64,000 nt of DNA from JAOUEA01 sp963810945 (GTDB lineage Bacteria; Actinomycetota; UBA4738; HRBIN12). The position numbers and the translations under genes were made by a program. The notes under the pieces are model-generated. The model was not told the DNA's origin. It did not search any database and saw only the letters and a list, made by a program, of their open reading frames with translations. The stretch spans positions 124,001 to 188,000 of the forward strand of contig CAWEPI010000014.1 of the NCBI GenBank assembly GCA_963810945.1. Direction: 5' to 3'. Positions 26,117 through 34,924 of the stretch are shown here, piece by piece (position 1 is the first letter of the stretch; each line of letters starts with the position of its first letter).

Positions 26117-28086
26117 GTGGGAGCGTCCCCCCTGCGGCGCACGCGCGTGCGCCCACCAACGACCGTCGCCGCCATCTGCGCGGTGCTCGTCCTGCTGTTC
26201 GCGAGCGTGCAGGAGGCCTCTGCGGGACCCCGTCGCGTCCATCTCACCGGCACCTACCGCGCGGTGGCCGTGGACGGATACGACTGGGGCCGCACGGATC
26301 ACTACGTCGTCGCCGGCGGCACGTCGTACCTGCTGCAACGGGGCGGTGATCCCCCGGACTTCCCCTCAGGCACGCGCGTCGAGGTCGACGGCACCGTGAG
26401 CGGCTCCCGCGTGGTCGCGGACTCGGTCGTCCCGGTCGCGGACGACACCCGCGCGAAGATCGCGTCGCCCCCCGCCGCGCGGCTGGCTCCGGAGACCCAC
26501 TCGGTGCTCGCGATCCTCGTGGACTGGACCGCCCCGGACTCCGTGACGCCGACCTCCGCGATCCATCAACTCAAGGACGTGAACGACGCCTGGTACGACG
26601 ACGCCTCGTACGGCCAGGTGCGGATGACGGCGTCGGCGACGGACTGGCTCACGATCCCGACGCCCAGCGGTTGTGACTCAACCGGAGATCATGAACAACG
26701 CGTTCTCGGCCGCCACGGGAGCCGGGTACGACCTGAGCGCCTACGACCACCTCCTCGTCTACTTCCCCTACATCGCTGACATGCGGATGGGCGGGGATGG
26801 CCTGCATCGGGTGGGGCCGGCTCTGGATCAACGGCTACCTCGACACCCGCGTGACCGTGCACGAGCTCGGGCACAACCTCGGCCTGTATCACGCGCACTC
26901 GGTCGACCTGCACGCAGGCCAGCACGGCCGTGCCCTGGTCGACGTCGTGCACGCGCAGTGAGTACGGCGACCCGTTCGACGCGATGGGCGGGCTCTTCCG
27001 GCGGCGGGGTCGGGCCGGTTCAACGCCTCGCAGTCGGACGAGCTGGGCTGGATGCAGGGGCGCAAGCAGACGCCGCGACGGCGGTGGCGGAACGTACACG
27101 ATCGGCGCCGCTGGAGCAACGCACGGACGCGACGTCGAGGCCCTGCGATTGCCCGGCTCGACACACGATATCTGGGTCGAGTACCGGCAGAGGACGGGGA
27201 TCGACGGATGGCTCCCGACGGGGGCTACGAACGGCGTGCTCGTGCACCTCCCTGCCGACGTCGGGGGCTCGGACCTCATCGACATGTCCCCCGACGGGAA
27301 CCTCGGCGACGCGACCCTGCACCCGGCCACGCCTGGGTGGATCCCGCTACGAACTGGGCGATCCACGTGGACTCCGTGAAGCCGAGCGGCGCCACCGTGA
27401 CGGTTGCCAAGCCGCCCGACGCCACCCCCCCAATCTTCACGACGCCCCCGCGGATCTCGTTCGCCTCTCCGCAGCAGCTCCCGAAGCGGGGGAACCCGGC
27501 GGCGGTGCGCGTCGTATGGGCGGCCAAGGACGCTTCGGACTCGGTGAGCGGCTACGACGTCCGAACGTCGACCGACGGCGGCGCGTGGTCGACCGTCGCG
27601 GCCGACGATCCTTCGACGTCCACGAAGGTCGCGGCGGCGCCCGGCCATACCTACGCCGTGGAGGTGCGGGCGCTCGACGGGTGGGGCAACGCCACCGCCT
27701 GGACCGCGGCCCCCGCCATCTCGCTCACCACGCTCGCCGACGAGCGCCTCTCCTACGAGGGCCGGTGGTCGAAGCGCCACGATCGCCAGGCGCTCGGCGA
27801 CACGTACCGCCTCACGACGCGCGCGAAGGCGGCGGCGGTGCTCCACGTGTCCGGCAGGGCCGTCGCCGTCCTCGCCCGCGTGGGTCCGCGGTTCGGATCG
27901 GTGCGCGTCGTCGTCGACGGGCGGCGCGGCGGGACGTTCTCGCAGCGCGCGCGTCGCAACGGTTACCGGCGCGTCACCTTCCGGCTGAGCTGGACCCACG
28001 CGAGCGCGCACACGATCCGTCTCGTGAACGTGGGCACACGCGGGCACCCCTCGTTCTCGATCGACGGGGTCGCCGTCCTCGCCTGA
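26117..28086 (+). pseudogene. Secreted M11-type metalloprotease, multiply frameshifted
   Basis: The GTG at 26117 (or 26111) opens with a signal peptide (TVAAICAVLVLLFASVQEASA). The first frame holds to about 26675. The rest is spread over alternating frames: LSAYDHLLVYFPYIAD; then CGWAG...INGYLDTRVT with VHELGHNLGLYHAHS, the HExxHxxGxxH zinc motif of gametolysin-type (M11) peptidases; then EYGDPFDAMGG (the expected Met-turn region); ASQSDELGWM; HDIWVEYRQRTGIDG; and from about 27350 one frame to 28086 with a fibronectin-like region and a C-terminal beta-sandwich-like module. Six frame changes between 26675 and 27350 are needed, yet the motifs are undamaged. This suggests very recent decay or sequence error. 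Confidence 0.75.
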
Positions 28087-28133
28087 ACCGGCATCCTCGG
28101 CGGACCGGACCCGTCGGGGCCCCGGGATCCGGT

Positions 28134-28562
28134 TCACTCCTCATCATCGGTGCGACGCAGCCGCTTCGTGCGGGCACGCCTGCGCTTGGCTGCCAGCCGT
28201 CGTTCGGTGGCCGCGCGGGTGGCCTTCGTCGGCTTGCGCGCAGGAGGCGGTGGCGCGATCGCGGTCCTGAGGAGGGCGGCGAGGCGCTCGGAGGCCGCGT
28301 CGCGGTTGCGGAGTTGCGAGCGGTGTTCGGACGCGGTCACGGTGAGCACCCCGTCGACCAGGCGATCGGCCAGCCGCGTGAGCGCCCGCGCGCGTTGCGT
28401 GGGGCCGAGCGCGGTCGTCCCCGCGACGTCGAGGCTGAGCTCCACGCGAGAGTCCGCGGTGTTGACGGACTGGCCACCGGGACCGGACGAACGGCTGAAT
28501 CGCCACCGCAGCTCTCCTTCAGGGATGACGACAGACCGGGTGATCCGCAGCGGCCCCGTCAC
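28134..28562 (-). CDS. arfB: Ribosome-rescue peptidyl-tRNA hydrolase ArfB
   Basis: 142 residues. FSRSSGPGGQSVN contains the GGQ motif that hydrolyses peptidyl-tRNA in stalled ribosomes. TADSRVELSLDV follows as in class I release-factor domain 3, and the C-terminal tail is strongly basic (RRLAAKRRRARTKRLRR), as needed to enter the empty mRNA channel. The codon-recognition domains of RF1/RF2 are absent, so this is ArfB/YaeJ and not a release factor. The start is GTG 28562. Confidence 0.92.
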   Translation of the reverse strand: MTGPLRITRSVVIPEGELRWRFSRSSGPGGQSVNTADSRVELSLDVAGTTALGPTQRARALTRLADRLVDGVLTVTASEHRSQLRNRDAASERLAALLRTAIAPPPPARKPTKATRAATERRLAAKRRRARTKRLRRTDDEE

Positions 28563-28649
28563 GCTCGTGCTCGCGACGCGAGGATGGGCAGACGGCGACG
28601 CATGAGGGCATTATCTGCGCAGGACCGCACGCAAGAGGAGATGCGCCTG

Positions 28650-29168
28650 ATGCGACAGGTCTGGCTGCTACGTCACGCCAAATCGAGCTGGGACGCTCCC
28701 GGGATCCCCGACGAGGATCGTCCGCTCGCACCTCGCGGTGTGCGTGCCGCCGCGGCGATGTCCGCCCACCTCTCGAGCGCCGGGATCCACCCCGCGCTGG
28801 TCCTCTGCTCTTCGGGACTCCGAGCGCGCCAGACACTCGCTGCGGTCGTCGCCTCGCTCGGGTCCGAGCTCGAGGTGCGGATCGAACCGGGCCTCTACAC
28901 GTTCGAAGCGGAGGTCGTGCTCGAACGCCTCCGCCAGGTCGATGACGCCGTCGTCTCGGTGATGGTGGTGGGTCACAACCCCGCGCTCCAGGACCTCGCG
29001 CTGATGCTTGCCCCGGGCGGACCTGCGCGATCTGCTGTCGCGGAGAAGCTGCCGACGGGCGCGCTCGTAGGCATCGATGTCCCCGGCGGGTCGTGGGCGT
29101 CGCTCGCGCCGGGTGCAGGCGCGATCAGCCGGTTCGTGACTCCACGGAGCCTCGAGCCTCCTGCCTGA
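28650..29168 (+). CDS. SixA-type histidine phosphatase
   Basis: 172 residues. VWLLRHAKSSWD carries the RH catalytic motif of the histidine phosphatase superfamily in its SixA form, and VMVVGHNPALQDLA holds the second catalytic His. SixA-like proteins dephosphorylate phosphohistidine in signalling proteins or small phosphoesters. The ATG at 28650 is favoured over the one at 28641 because GAGGAG at 28635-28640 is nine bases from the first and touches the second. The last 44 bases overlap the convergent rhodanese gene. Confidence 0.88.
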   Translation: MRQVWLLRHAKSSWDAPGIPDEDRPLAPRGVRAAAAMSAHLSSAGIHPALVLCSSGLRARQTLAAVVASLGSELEVRIEPGLYTFEAEVVLERLRQVDDAVVSVMVVGHNPALQDLALMLAPGGPARSAVAEKLPTGALVGIDVPGGSWASLAPGAGAISRFVTPRSLEPPA

Positions 29169-30522
29169 TCTCGAGCAGCTCGGGCACCCCACCGACGAGC
29201 ACCGCTCCGGCGGTGATCCCTGCGCGCTCCAGCAGGCTGGCGGCCACTTCGGCCCGTCGGCCCGCCGCGCAGAGCACCCACACCTCTCGGTCACGGGGCA
29301 CCTCTTCGATCCTGTCGCTGAGCTCGCCCAGGTGGATCGTGAGCGACCCCGGGAGCGTTCCCTCGTCCCACTCCCAAGGGCTCCTGACGTCGAGCACCGC
29401 GATCTCGTCCGCGCGCTCCCCCAGCGCGTCGTCGAAGTCCCAGATGTCGATCCCGCGGGTGCTCGTGACCGGTCGGCCCTCGGCCTCCCACGCCTCGATC
29501 CCGCCCGGCATGTAGCCGACGACCTCGTAGCCGATCCGTGCCAGACGGGCGGACGCCTCGCTGACCTCCACGCGGTGCGAGCCGAGCAGGACCAAGGGCG
29601 TTCCGACGTCCACGACGGAGCCCACGAACCCCGCGAACCCCTCGTCGAGCGAAACACCGAGCGACCCGGGGATGTGGCCTCCCACGAAGGACCAGCGGTC
29701 ACGCGCGTCGACCACCACAGCGCCGTTGGCGACGAGCAACGCCACCTCGGCAGGCATGCGCGGAGGAGGTGGGATCTCGGGGACGGACCGGGCCCCGCGG
29801 CGGTTGGCGGGACCCATGGCCGCGTAGTAGCGGGGGAAGGGGTAACGGTCCAGGCGACGACTCGCGAGGAACGCATCTTCGTCGGGGGCACGCAGGTAAG
29901 GGTTGGACGAACGTTCGGCCCCGATCGTCGAGGACGCGCCTTCCGGAGCGGGCCCGGTCGTGCAGAAGCTGCCGCCGCCGTGGGTCGGGAGGACCCGGAC
30001 GTCGTCGGGTAGCGTCGCCAACCTGTGGAGCGAGCGGTACTGGGCGCGGCCGAGCCCTTCGGCGAGATGCGGACCCAGGAGGTCGGTTCGGCCGGCGTTG
30101 CCGATGAGGAGGCTCCCGCCGGTCAGGACGGCGACGGGGCGATCATCGGAGAGGACCAGGTAGCTCAGGTGCTCGGGCGTGTGGCCGGGCGTCGCGATCG
30201 GCCGCACGAGGACGTCGCCGAGCTCCAGGTCGTCACCCTCAGCCAGGCCCGTGAAGGGGAAGGCGTATCCGGCATCGGCGGGACCGACGAGCTCTCCCCC
30301 GACGGCAGCCTGCACCTCCAGCCCTCCGCTCAGGTAGTCGTTGTGCACGTGCGTCTCGGCGATCCACCTGACCCGTGCGTCGGCGTCCCTTACGAGGTCG
30401 AGGACGGGGCGGGACACGCGCGGCACATCGACGACGAGTGCCTCGTTCCCGGAGAGGATCACGTGCGCGCGGTTGCCGAGGCCCGGGATCGTGATCGAGC
30501 GGATCTCGAACGGGTCGCTCAC
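29125..30522 (-). CDS. Metallo-beta-lactamase fold protein with two rhodanese domains
   Basis: 465 residues. The N-terminal 230 residues form an MBL domain: ETHVHNDYLSGG (His58, His60, Asp62), TPGHTPEHLSYLV and LTGGSLLIGNAGRTDLLG. This resembles persulfide dioxygenases (ETHE1 type), but the motif reads HxHxDY and the usual metal-ligand Asp of the TGD motif is Gly. About 265-355 is a rhodanese domain without its active Cys (VLLGSHRVE), and about 365-455 is a second with it (VWVLCAAGRRAE, Cys near 418). Domain order and neighbour (sulfite oxidase, GTGA start/stop overlap) point to handling sulfane sulfur and passing sulfite on. The altered metal site leaves the first step uncertain. Confidence 0.85.
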   Translation of the reverse strand: MSDPFEIRSITIPGLGNRAHVILSGNEALVVDVPRVSRPVLDLVRDADARVRWIAETHVHNDYLSGGLEVQAAVGGELVGPADAGYAFPFTGLAEGDDLELGDVLVRPIATPGHTPEHLSYLVLSDDRPVAVLTGGSLLIGNAGRTDLLGPHLAEGLGRAQYRSLHRLATLPDDVRVLPTHGGGSFCTTGPAPEGASSTIGAERSSNPYLRAPDEDAFLASRRLDRYPFPRYYAAMGPANRRGARSVPEIPPPPRMPAEVALLVANGAVVVDARDRWSFVGGHIPGSLGVSLDEGFAGFVGSVVDVGTPLVLLGSHRVEVSEASARLARIGYEVVGYMPGGIEAWEAEGRPVTSTRGIDIWDFDDALGERADEIAVLDVRSPWEWDEGTLPGSLTIHLGELSDRIEEVPRDREVWVLCAAGRRAEVAASLLERAGITAGAVLVGGVPELLEIRQEARGSVESRTG

Positions 30523-31664
30523 GACGACTCCCCCCCGACGACGTCGATGGTCTGTGCGATCACGCCGCCGTTCAGGTATCCGCCGTCGTTCCACGTCGCG
30601 ACGTCCGGTTGGATGCGTCCCTCCGCGTCGGTGGCTCGCGCGCGCAGCACGTGACGCCCCGGTGTGGCGCTCCACACGAACGACCACCGCACCCACGCGC
30701 CTGCCTCGTTGGGTTCGTGCAGCGGCACCTCGTGCCAGCCACCCCCGTCCACGGAGACCTCCACGCGGACGACGGTGGTATCGGGCGACCACGCGCGGCC
30801 GACGAGTCGCACCGAGCCCGCCGCTACGGTGGCGCCGGCGTCCAACGCGAAGACCGCCTTGGGGACCTGCCGGGTCACGACTTCGCCGCCCGGGGCTTCG
30901 GGGCGGTCGTACGCGTCGCCGCGCAGGACGTACGTGTCGGTGTTCCAGACCGTCCGCACGGGCGCGGTGGTGACCTCCAGGCGGCCCAGCCACTTCACGC
31001 TCGCGATCGCCGCCCATCCGGGCACGAGGAGGCGCGCCGGGAACCCGTGGTCGGCAGGGAGCGGCTCGCCGTTCATCGCGAGGGCCACGAGGACGTCGTC
31101 GCGGAGCGCGCGCTCGATCGGGATCGGCCGTCGGACCCGCGGTCCGTCGAGCCCTTCGGGAACCACCTCCACGGCATCCGCGCGGACACCTGCGCGCGAC
31201 AACAGGCGCACGAGCGGCACGCCCTGCCAGGCGGCCACCCCGATCGCGCCGGTGCCCCAGGGCGCGCCCTCGGGCATCTTCCCGTGCGCCTCCCCCATGG
31301 GCACCCGGCCGTTGCCCGCACATTCGAGCGCGCGCACGAGCCTCGTGTCCGCGAGGGCGGCCAGCTCGTCGTAGCCCAGGTGCACGGCACGATCGACGCC
31401 GTCCCCGTCGATCGTGAGCCTCCAGGCGTCCACGTCGATCAGGGGGGTGGCGTCGTGACTCCGCACGAAGAACCGGTCGACGGGCGTGAGGTAATCCTCC
31501 TCGCGTACCGCGCTCCAGCGGGTCTCGACGTTGTGCTCGGGGTCGCCATCGACACGGTGATCCACGAAGAGGTCGGAGGGCACCGGTTTCAGGATCCCCT
31601 CAGGCGCGGTCCCCGTCAGGCCACGGCGTCGAGGGCTACCCTCGATCGTCACTCGCCCGCTCAT
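30519..31664 (-). CDS. Molybdopterin-dependent sulfite oxidase family protein
   Basis: 381 residues. VRALECAGNGR places the molybdenum-ligating Cys at about 115. VAAWQGVPLVRLLSRAGV, HGFPARLLVPGWAAIASVKWL and VWNTDTYVLRGDAYDRPE follow the sulfite oxidase core, and the C-terminal 100 residues are the Ig-like dimerisation domain (VSVDGGGWHEVPL). No heme or signal peptide is seen, so it resembles the cytoplasmic stand-alone class. Sulfite to sulfate is the expected reaction. The ATG at 31664 has GGAAGGAG nine bases upstream, behind a hairpin and a good promoter. Its stop overlaps the rhodanese gene start, making a two-gene sulfur-oxidation operon. Confidence 0.9.
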   Translation of the reverse strand: MSGRVTIEGSPRRRGLTGTAPEGILKPVPSDLFVDHRVDGDPEHNVETRWSAVREEDYLTPVDRFFVRSHDATPLIDVDAWRLTIDGDGVDRAVHLGYDELAALADTRLVRALECAGNGRVPMGEAHGKMPEGAPWGTGAIGVAAWQGVPLVRLLSRAGVRADAVEVVPEGLDGPRVRRPIPIERALRDDVLVALAMNGEPLPADHGFPARLLVPGWAAIASVKWLGRLEVTTAPVRTVWNTDTYVLRGDAYDRPEAPGGEVVTRQVPKAVFALDAGATVAAGSVRLVGRAWSPDTTVVRVEVSVDGGGWHEVPLHEPNEAGAWVRWSFVWSATPGRHVLRARATDAEGRIQPDVATWNDGGYLNGGVIAQTIDVVGGESS

Positions 31665-31692
31665 CGCGTTCGTCTCCTTCCTGACACACGAA

Positions 31693-31724
31693 GAGGCCGC
31701 GACGCTGGAGCGTGTCGCGGCCTC
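31693..31724 (-). other. Leader hairpin upstream of sulfur-oxidation operon
   Basis: GAGGCCGCGAC (31693-31703) and GTCGCGGCCTC (31714-31724) form a perfect 11-bp stem with a 10-base loop inside the roughly 105-base leader of the sulfite oxidase mRNA. It lies between the promoter and the ribosome-binding site. A short reading frame opening MCADRNTGG runs through it. On the minus strand the loop ACACG could pair with the CGTGTGT that follows the stem, a competing fold. It may act in attenuation; no known riboswitch class is recognised. Confidence 0.45.
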
Positions 31725-31776
31725 CGGTGTTCCGGTCAGCGCACATCCGGTTGGGACTTCCTCGGACGACTCCCTC

Positions 31777-31805
31777 AGGCTAGGTCAGCGGTGCCAGGGG
31801 GTCAA
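31777..31805 (-). promoter_or_regulatory. Promoter of the sulfite oxidase-rhodanese operon
   Basis: On the minus strand TTGACC (31800-31805) and TAGCCT (31777-31782) are 17 bases apart, a good housekeeping-type promoter. Transcription would begin near 31770 and give a leader of about 105 bases before the ATG at 31664. Confidence 0.6.
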
Positions 31806-31865
31806 AGGCACGAGCCTCGATCGGCCGGATCGCCAAGAGATCGCAACGTCCGTGTCGGCGCGACG

Positions 31866-31946
31866 ATGGGCGGATGGGCGAACGCACTCGATCGGGAGAA
31901 CCCCTTCGGGTTCAACCAGAACATCCTCCCGGCGGCCGGAGGCTGA
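31866..31946 (+). other. Possible 26-residue peptide or gene remnant
   Basis: A short ATG-to-TGA frame reads MGGWANALDRENPFGFNQNI and then a Leu-Pro-Ala-Ala-Gly-Gly end. The composition is unlike the Arg/Pro-rich junk of shadow frames here. No clear ribosome-binding site precedes it, and it stands opposite to its neighbours in the 322-base gap at 31665-31986. Apart from this, the promoter and the hairpin, I see nothing in that gap. Confidence 0.2.
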
Positions 31947-31986
31947 GTCGGCCCGATGCGATCCTCACGCCCGAGCCGAGCCGCCC

Positions 31987-32562
31987 CTAGAGGACGATGC
32001 CGATCGGGATGTCGGACTCCAAGAACCGCTCGACGCGCTCGGTTCGTTCGACGGTACGGAGCCACTCATAGGCCAGCGCCTTGACGCCAGCCAGCTCCAC
32101 TCCCGCCGCACGCATCCGCGCGAGCCCCTGTGCGTGCGCGTGGCCCGGCGAAGCCGCGGCATCCTCCACCACGACCACCTTCCAGCCCGCGTCCTTCAGG
32201 CCGAGCGCTGACTGCGCCACGCAGACGTCGGTCTCCAACCCGCACAGCACGGCGGTCCGCCGGTCGTACCGCTCGAGGTCCGCCACGATCGGGGGGCACG
32301 CGGCGAGCCCGAACGCCGGTTTCGTGTGTCGGGGGGCGTCCTTCGGCAAGGCGGCATCGATCGGGGCCGCCGTGGCGCCGTTGCGCTCGGGCTGCTCCTC
32401 GGTCACCAGGACGGGCACCGACAGGAGCGTCGCGAGCCGCACCAGCCAACGGATCCGGTCGACGACGGCGTCGGCGTCCGGTGGCCGGAGCTTGTCCAGG
32501 AACCCGGGCTGGGTGTCGATCACGATCAGCACGCTATCGGCGTCGTCCGTGAGGGAGGCCAT
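31987..32562 (-). CDS. Isochorismatase-family cysteine hydrolase
   Basis: 191 residues from ATG 32562. The catalytic triad pattern is present: VIDTQPGFLD (Asp), PRHTKPAFGL (Lys) and CGLETDVCVAQSAL (Cys). The family includes nicotinamidases and N-carbamoyl hydrolases. The nicotinamidase metal-site motif (D-x-H-x-x-H) is absent, so an unspecified hydrolase is the safer name. It is divergent from the FmdB gene with about 70 bases between starts; no good ribosome-binding site is visible. Confidence 0.82.
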   Translation of the reverse strand: MASLTDDADSVLIVIDTQPGFLDKLRPPDADAVVDRIRWLVRLATLLSVPVLVTEEQPERNGATAAPIDAALPKDAPRHTKPAFGLAACPPIVADLERYDRRTAVLCGLETDVCVAQSALGLKDAGWKVVVVEDAAASPGHAHAQGLARMRAAGVELAGVKALAYEWLRTVERTERVERFLESDIPIGIVL

Positions 32563-32632
32563 GTCGGGAGGATAGCCCCCGCGTCGCGGGGACTGGTTCG
32601 CGTCGGCCTCAACGCGTACCGTTACCGTCACG

Positions 32633-32848
32633 ATGCCTACCTACGAGTACGTCTGCCTGACCTGCGAACTCCCCTTCGAGGAGCGACGATCCATGACCGC
32701 TGCCGTGGACACGGCGCTCGTGTGCCCCTCGTGCGGCAGCGACCGCGTGCGACGGCGGTTCTCCCTCTTCGCCACGGGCGGCGGCCCCGACGCGTCGGCC
32801 GCCGGCGGCGGCTGCGCGTGCGGGGGGGCGTGTACGTGCGGTGGTTGA
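32633..32848 (+). CDS. FmdB-family zinc ribbon protein
   Basis: 71 residues. MPTYEYVCLTCELPFE and VCPSCGSDRVRRRFSLF give the two CxxC knuckles of the FmdB/CxxC_CxxC_SSSS regulatory zinc ribbon. A Gly/Cys-rich tail (CACGGACTCGG) adds four more cysteines, which could bind a second metal. Function in this family is poorly known. A short inverted repeat (AGCCCGG 32882-32888, CCGGGCT 32900-32906) follows and may be its terminator; the remaining gap to 33025 looks empty. Confidence 0.88.
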   Translation: MPTYEYVCLTCELPFEERRSMTAAVDTALVCPSCGSDRVRRRFSLFATGGGPDASAAGGGCACGGACTCGG

Positions 32849-33025
32849 GGATCCGGGCTGAGAAGGCCTGAGGTCGATCGAAGCCCGGCCCGAGTCCAAC
32901 CGGGCTGGTCCCCAGGATGCCGATGTGCGTCGTTGCCCCCTCCGTCGACGTGTCCGGTCCCGCGATCGCTGGACGAACCTGCGGTCGGTCTCCCGCCACT
33001 CAGGGTACGGCTAGATCGCCGCCGC

Positions 33026-33502
33026 TCAGAACGGCTTCACGACCATCAGGACGATGATCAGCGACACGGCGATGCGCTCGTACATCCGGGCGCCCAGAAC
33101 CGCTCGGTCCGAGAAGGCGGCCGTGAGTTCGGGCGTGACGTTGCCGACCTCCTGCGCCTGCGCGAGCGCGGCGTCGAAGACCTTCCCCCTGGGCACGAAG
33201 ACGAGCGGTACTAAGGGGATCATGGAGAGGAAGAGCAGGAGCGCGAGGGGGAGCCACCGGCTCTCCGCCGCCGTGAAGCTCACCCCGCGGGCCCAGGCGG
33301 TGAGGATGCCGAGGATCAGCACCGCCATCGATCCGGGGATCACCATCCAGCGGTCGAACCGTCCCGCGAGGACCGCCAACGCGCTCACCACATCGATCCG
33401 GTCGCTCCGGCGCGCCATCGCGAGCGTGACGTCGCGCCCGACCAAGCCTGCCACGAACCAGAAGGCGACCGCCACGTGCGCGAGCAACACCCAGGCGCTC
33501 AA
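33026..33502 (-). CDS. DUF2269-type integral membrane protein
   Basis: About 158 residues with four hydrophobic segments: SAWVLLAHVAVAFWFVAGLV, MVIPGSMAVLILGILTAWA, LPLALLLFLSMIPLVPLVFV and IAVSLIIVLMVVKPF at the end. This pattern fits the DUF2269 predicted membrane family. I take TTG 33502 as the start because GGGAGGGG lies just ahead of it; an upstream start at 33538 adds a charged stretch before the first helix. Function is unknown. Confidence 0.75.
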   Translation of the reverse strand: MSAWVLLAHVAVAFWFVAGLVGRDVTLAMARRSDRIDVVSALAVLAGRFDRWMVIPGSMAVLILGILTAWARGVSFTAAESRWLPLALLLFLSMIPLVPLVFVPRGKVFDAALAQAQEVGNVTPELTAAFSDRAVLGARMYERIAVSLIIVLMVVKPF

Positions 33503-33587
33503 GGAACCCCTCCCTCGATGGCCCGATGAGTCTCGCACATCACCCGGTCGTTCCGGGAAGCGGCAGCGCTCGGGTCACGCCTCGGCG

Positions 33588-33800
33588 TCAGTCGCTCTCG
33601 TACTTGAACGAGATGTTCACGCGAGAGCGGAAATGCGTGACCCTGCCCTCGTCGATCGTCACGTCGAGCTTGACGACCTCACCGATCCGCAGGTCCCGGA
33701 GCGAGGCGGCGGCCGTCTCCACCGCCTTGCGCGTGGCGTCCTCCCAGGACTCCGTGCTCGTGCCGATCACCTCGGTCACCCGGTAGATGCTGTCCGTCAT
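33588..33800 (-). CDS. Dodecin-family flavin-binding protein
   Basis: 70 residues, the standard dodecin size. YRVTEVIGTSTESWEDATRK opens the fold, followed by AVETAAASLRDLRIGEVVKL and a C-terminal FRSRVNISFKYE strand. Dodecins assemble as 12-mers that store or buffer riboflavin, FMN or CoA. GGAGG nine bases before the ATG at 33800 fixes the start. Confidence 0.93.
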   Translation of the reverse strand: MTDSIYRVTEVIGTSTESWEDATRKAVETAAASLRDLRIGEVVKLDVTIDEGRVTHFRSRVNISFKYESD

Positions 33801-33937
33801 CGCCGATCCTCCTCCTCGCTCGATATCCGGCCTTCGCACCACCCCGCCGATCCCACCCTACTCCGGCGTGGCGACGCGCACCGCCGCGCGCCATGGAGCC
33901 GTTGCCGTCGCGGAGGGGACACCGCTACCGTCCCTCG

Positions 33938-34924
33938 GTGAGTTCGATCCTCCAGCGTGCACGCGCGATCGCCGACGACGTCCTGTTCCCCGCCGCCTTG
34001 GCCACGGATGCCTCGGACCTCGTGCCGCTCCCTTCGCTCGACCTCCTCGCACGCGAAGGCTTCTACGGCATGGATGGTCCCGTCGAGGCGGGTGGGCTCG
34101 ATCTCGACGAGGCCACGCGGCAGGCCGTCATCGAGACGCTCGCCTCCGGGTGCCTGTCCACGACCTTCATCTGGATCCAACATCACAGCGGGGTGCGCGC
34201 CGTAGCCGGCTCGCACACACCCCGGCTGCGCGAGACCTGGCTCGCTCCGATGTGCCGGGGTGAGGTGCGCGGCGGCATCGCCCGGGCGGGGGAGATCCCG
34301 GGACCGCCACGCCTGCGGGCCGAGCGCAGGGCGGGCGGCCTGATCGTGAACGGCGAAGCCCAGTGGGTGACCGGCTGGGGCCGGATCGACGTCCTCCTGC
34401 TTGCGGCACGCGAGGGAGAGACGGTGGTGCGTGCGCTCATGGACGCGGTGGAAGCTCCCACGCTCGAGGTCGAGCGCCTCCGGCTGGTCGGCGCGGACGC
34501 GAGCGGCACCTACACGCTGCGCTTCCGCGACCATCCCATCCCCGCGGAGCGGATCGTCGAGGAGGAACCCCTGGCGGCCGTGTCGGCGCGCGATCCGATG
34601 ACCCTGCGGACGAACGGCTCTCTCGCCCTCGGCGTCGCGGGCCGCTGCTGTGCGCTGGTGGGCGGCGAAGCGCTCGAGGCCGAGCTGGCCCAAGTCCGTC
34701 GAGCCCTCGACGAGGGAACGCCCGCGACCCTGCCAGCAGCGCGTGCGCACGCGTCCGCCTTCGCCGTGCGCGCAGCGACGGCGCTCATCGTCCACGACGG
34801 CGGCCGCGCGATCCTCGCCGACCACGACGCGCAACGACTCGCCCGCGAGGCCCTCTTCCTGCTGGTGTTCGGCTCCCGCAGCTCGATCCGCGACGCCCTC
34901 CTGCGGGACCTCACCGAGCGTTAG
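33938..34924 (+). CDS. Acyl-CoA dehydrogenase family protein
   Basis: About 328 residues from GTG 33938. The order of features follows acyl-CoA dehydrogenases: an N-terminal helical part (LAREGFYGMDGPVEAGGLDL), CLSTTFIWIQHHSGVRAVAG, the beta-barrel (RAERRAGGLIVNGEAQWVTG), and C-terminal helices ending ALFLLVFGSRSSIRDALL. It is shorter than typical members (about 380) and I cannot identify the catalytic Glu. It may be a non-classical member that acts on a small carrier-bound or aromatic substrate. The 3' end overlaps the convergent hydrolase gene by 14 bases. Confidence 0.78.
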   Translation: MSSILQRARAIADDVLFPAALATDASDLVPLPSLDLLAREGFYGMDGPVEAGGLDLDEATRQAVIETLASGCLSTTFIWIQHHSGVRAVAGSHTPRLRETWLAPMCRGEVRGGIARAGEIPGPPRLRAERRAGGLIVNGEAQWVTGWGRIDVLLLAAREGETVVRALMDAVEAPTLEVERLRLVGADASGTYTLRFRDHPIPAERIVEEEPLAAVSARDPMTLRTNGSLALGVAGRCCALVGGEALEAELAQVRRALDEGTPATLPAARAHASAFAVRAATALIVHDGGRAILADHDAQRLAREALFLLVFGSRSSIRDALLRDLTER

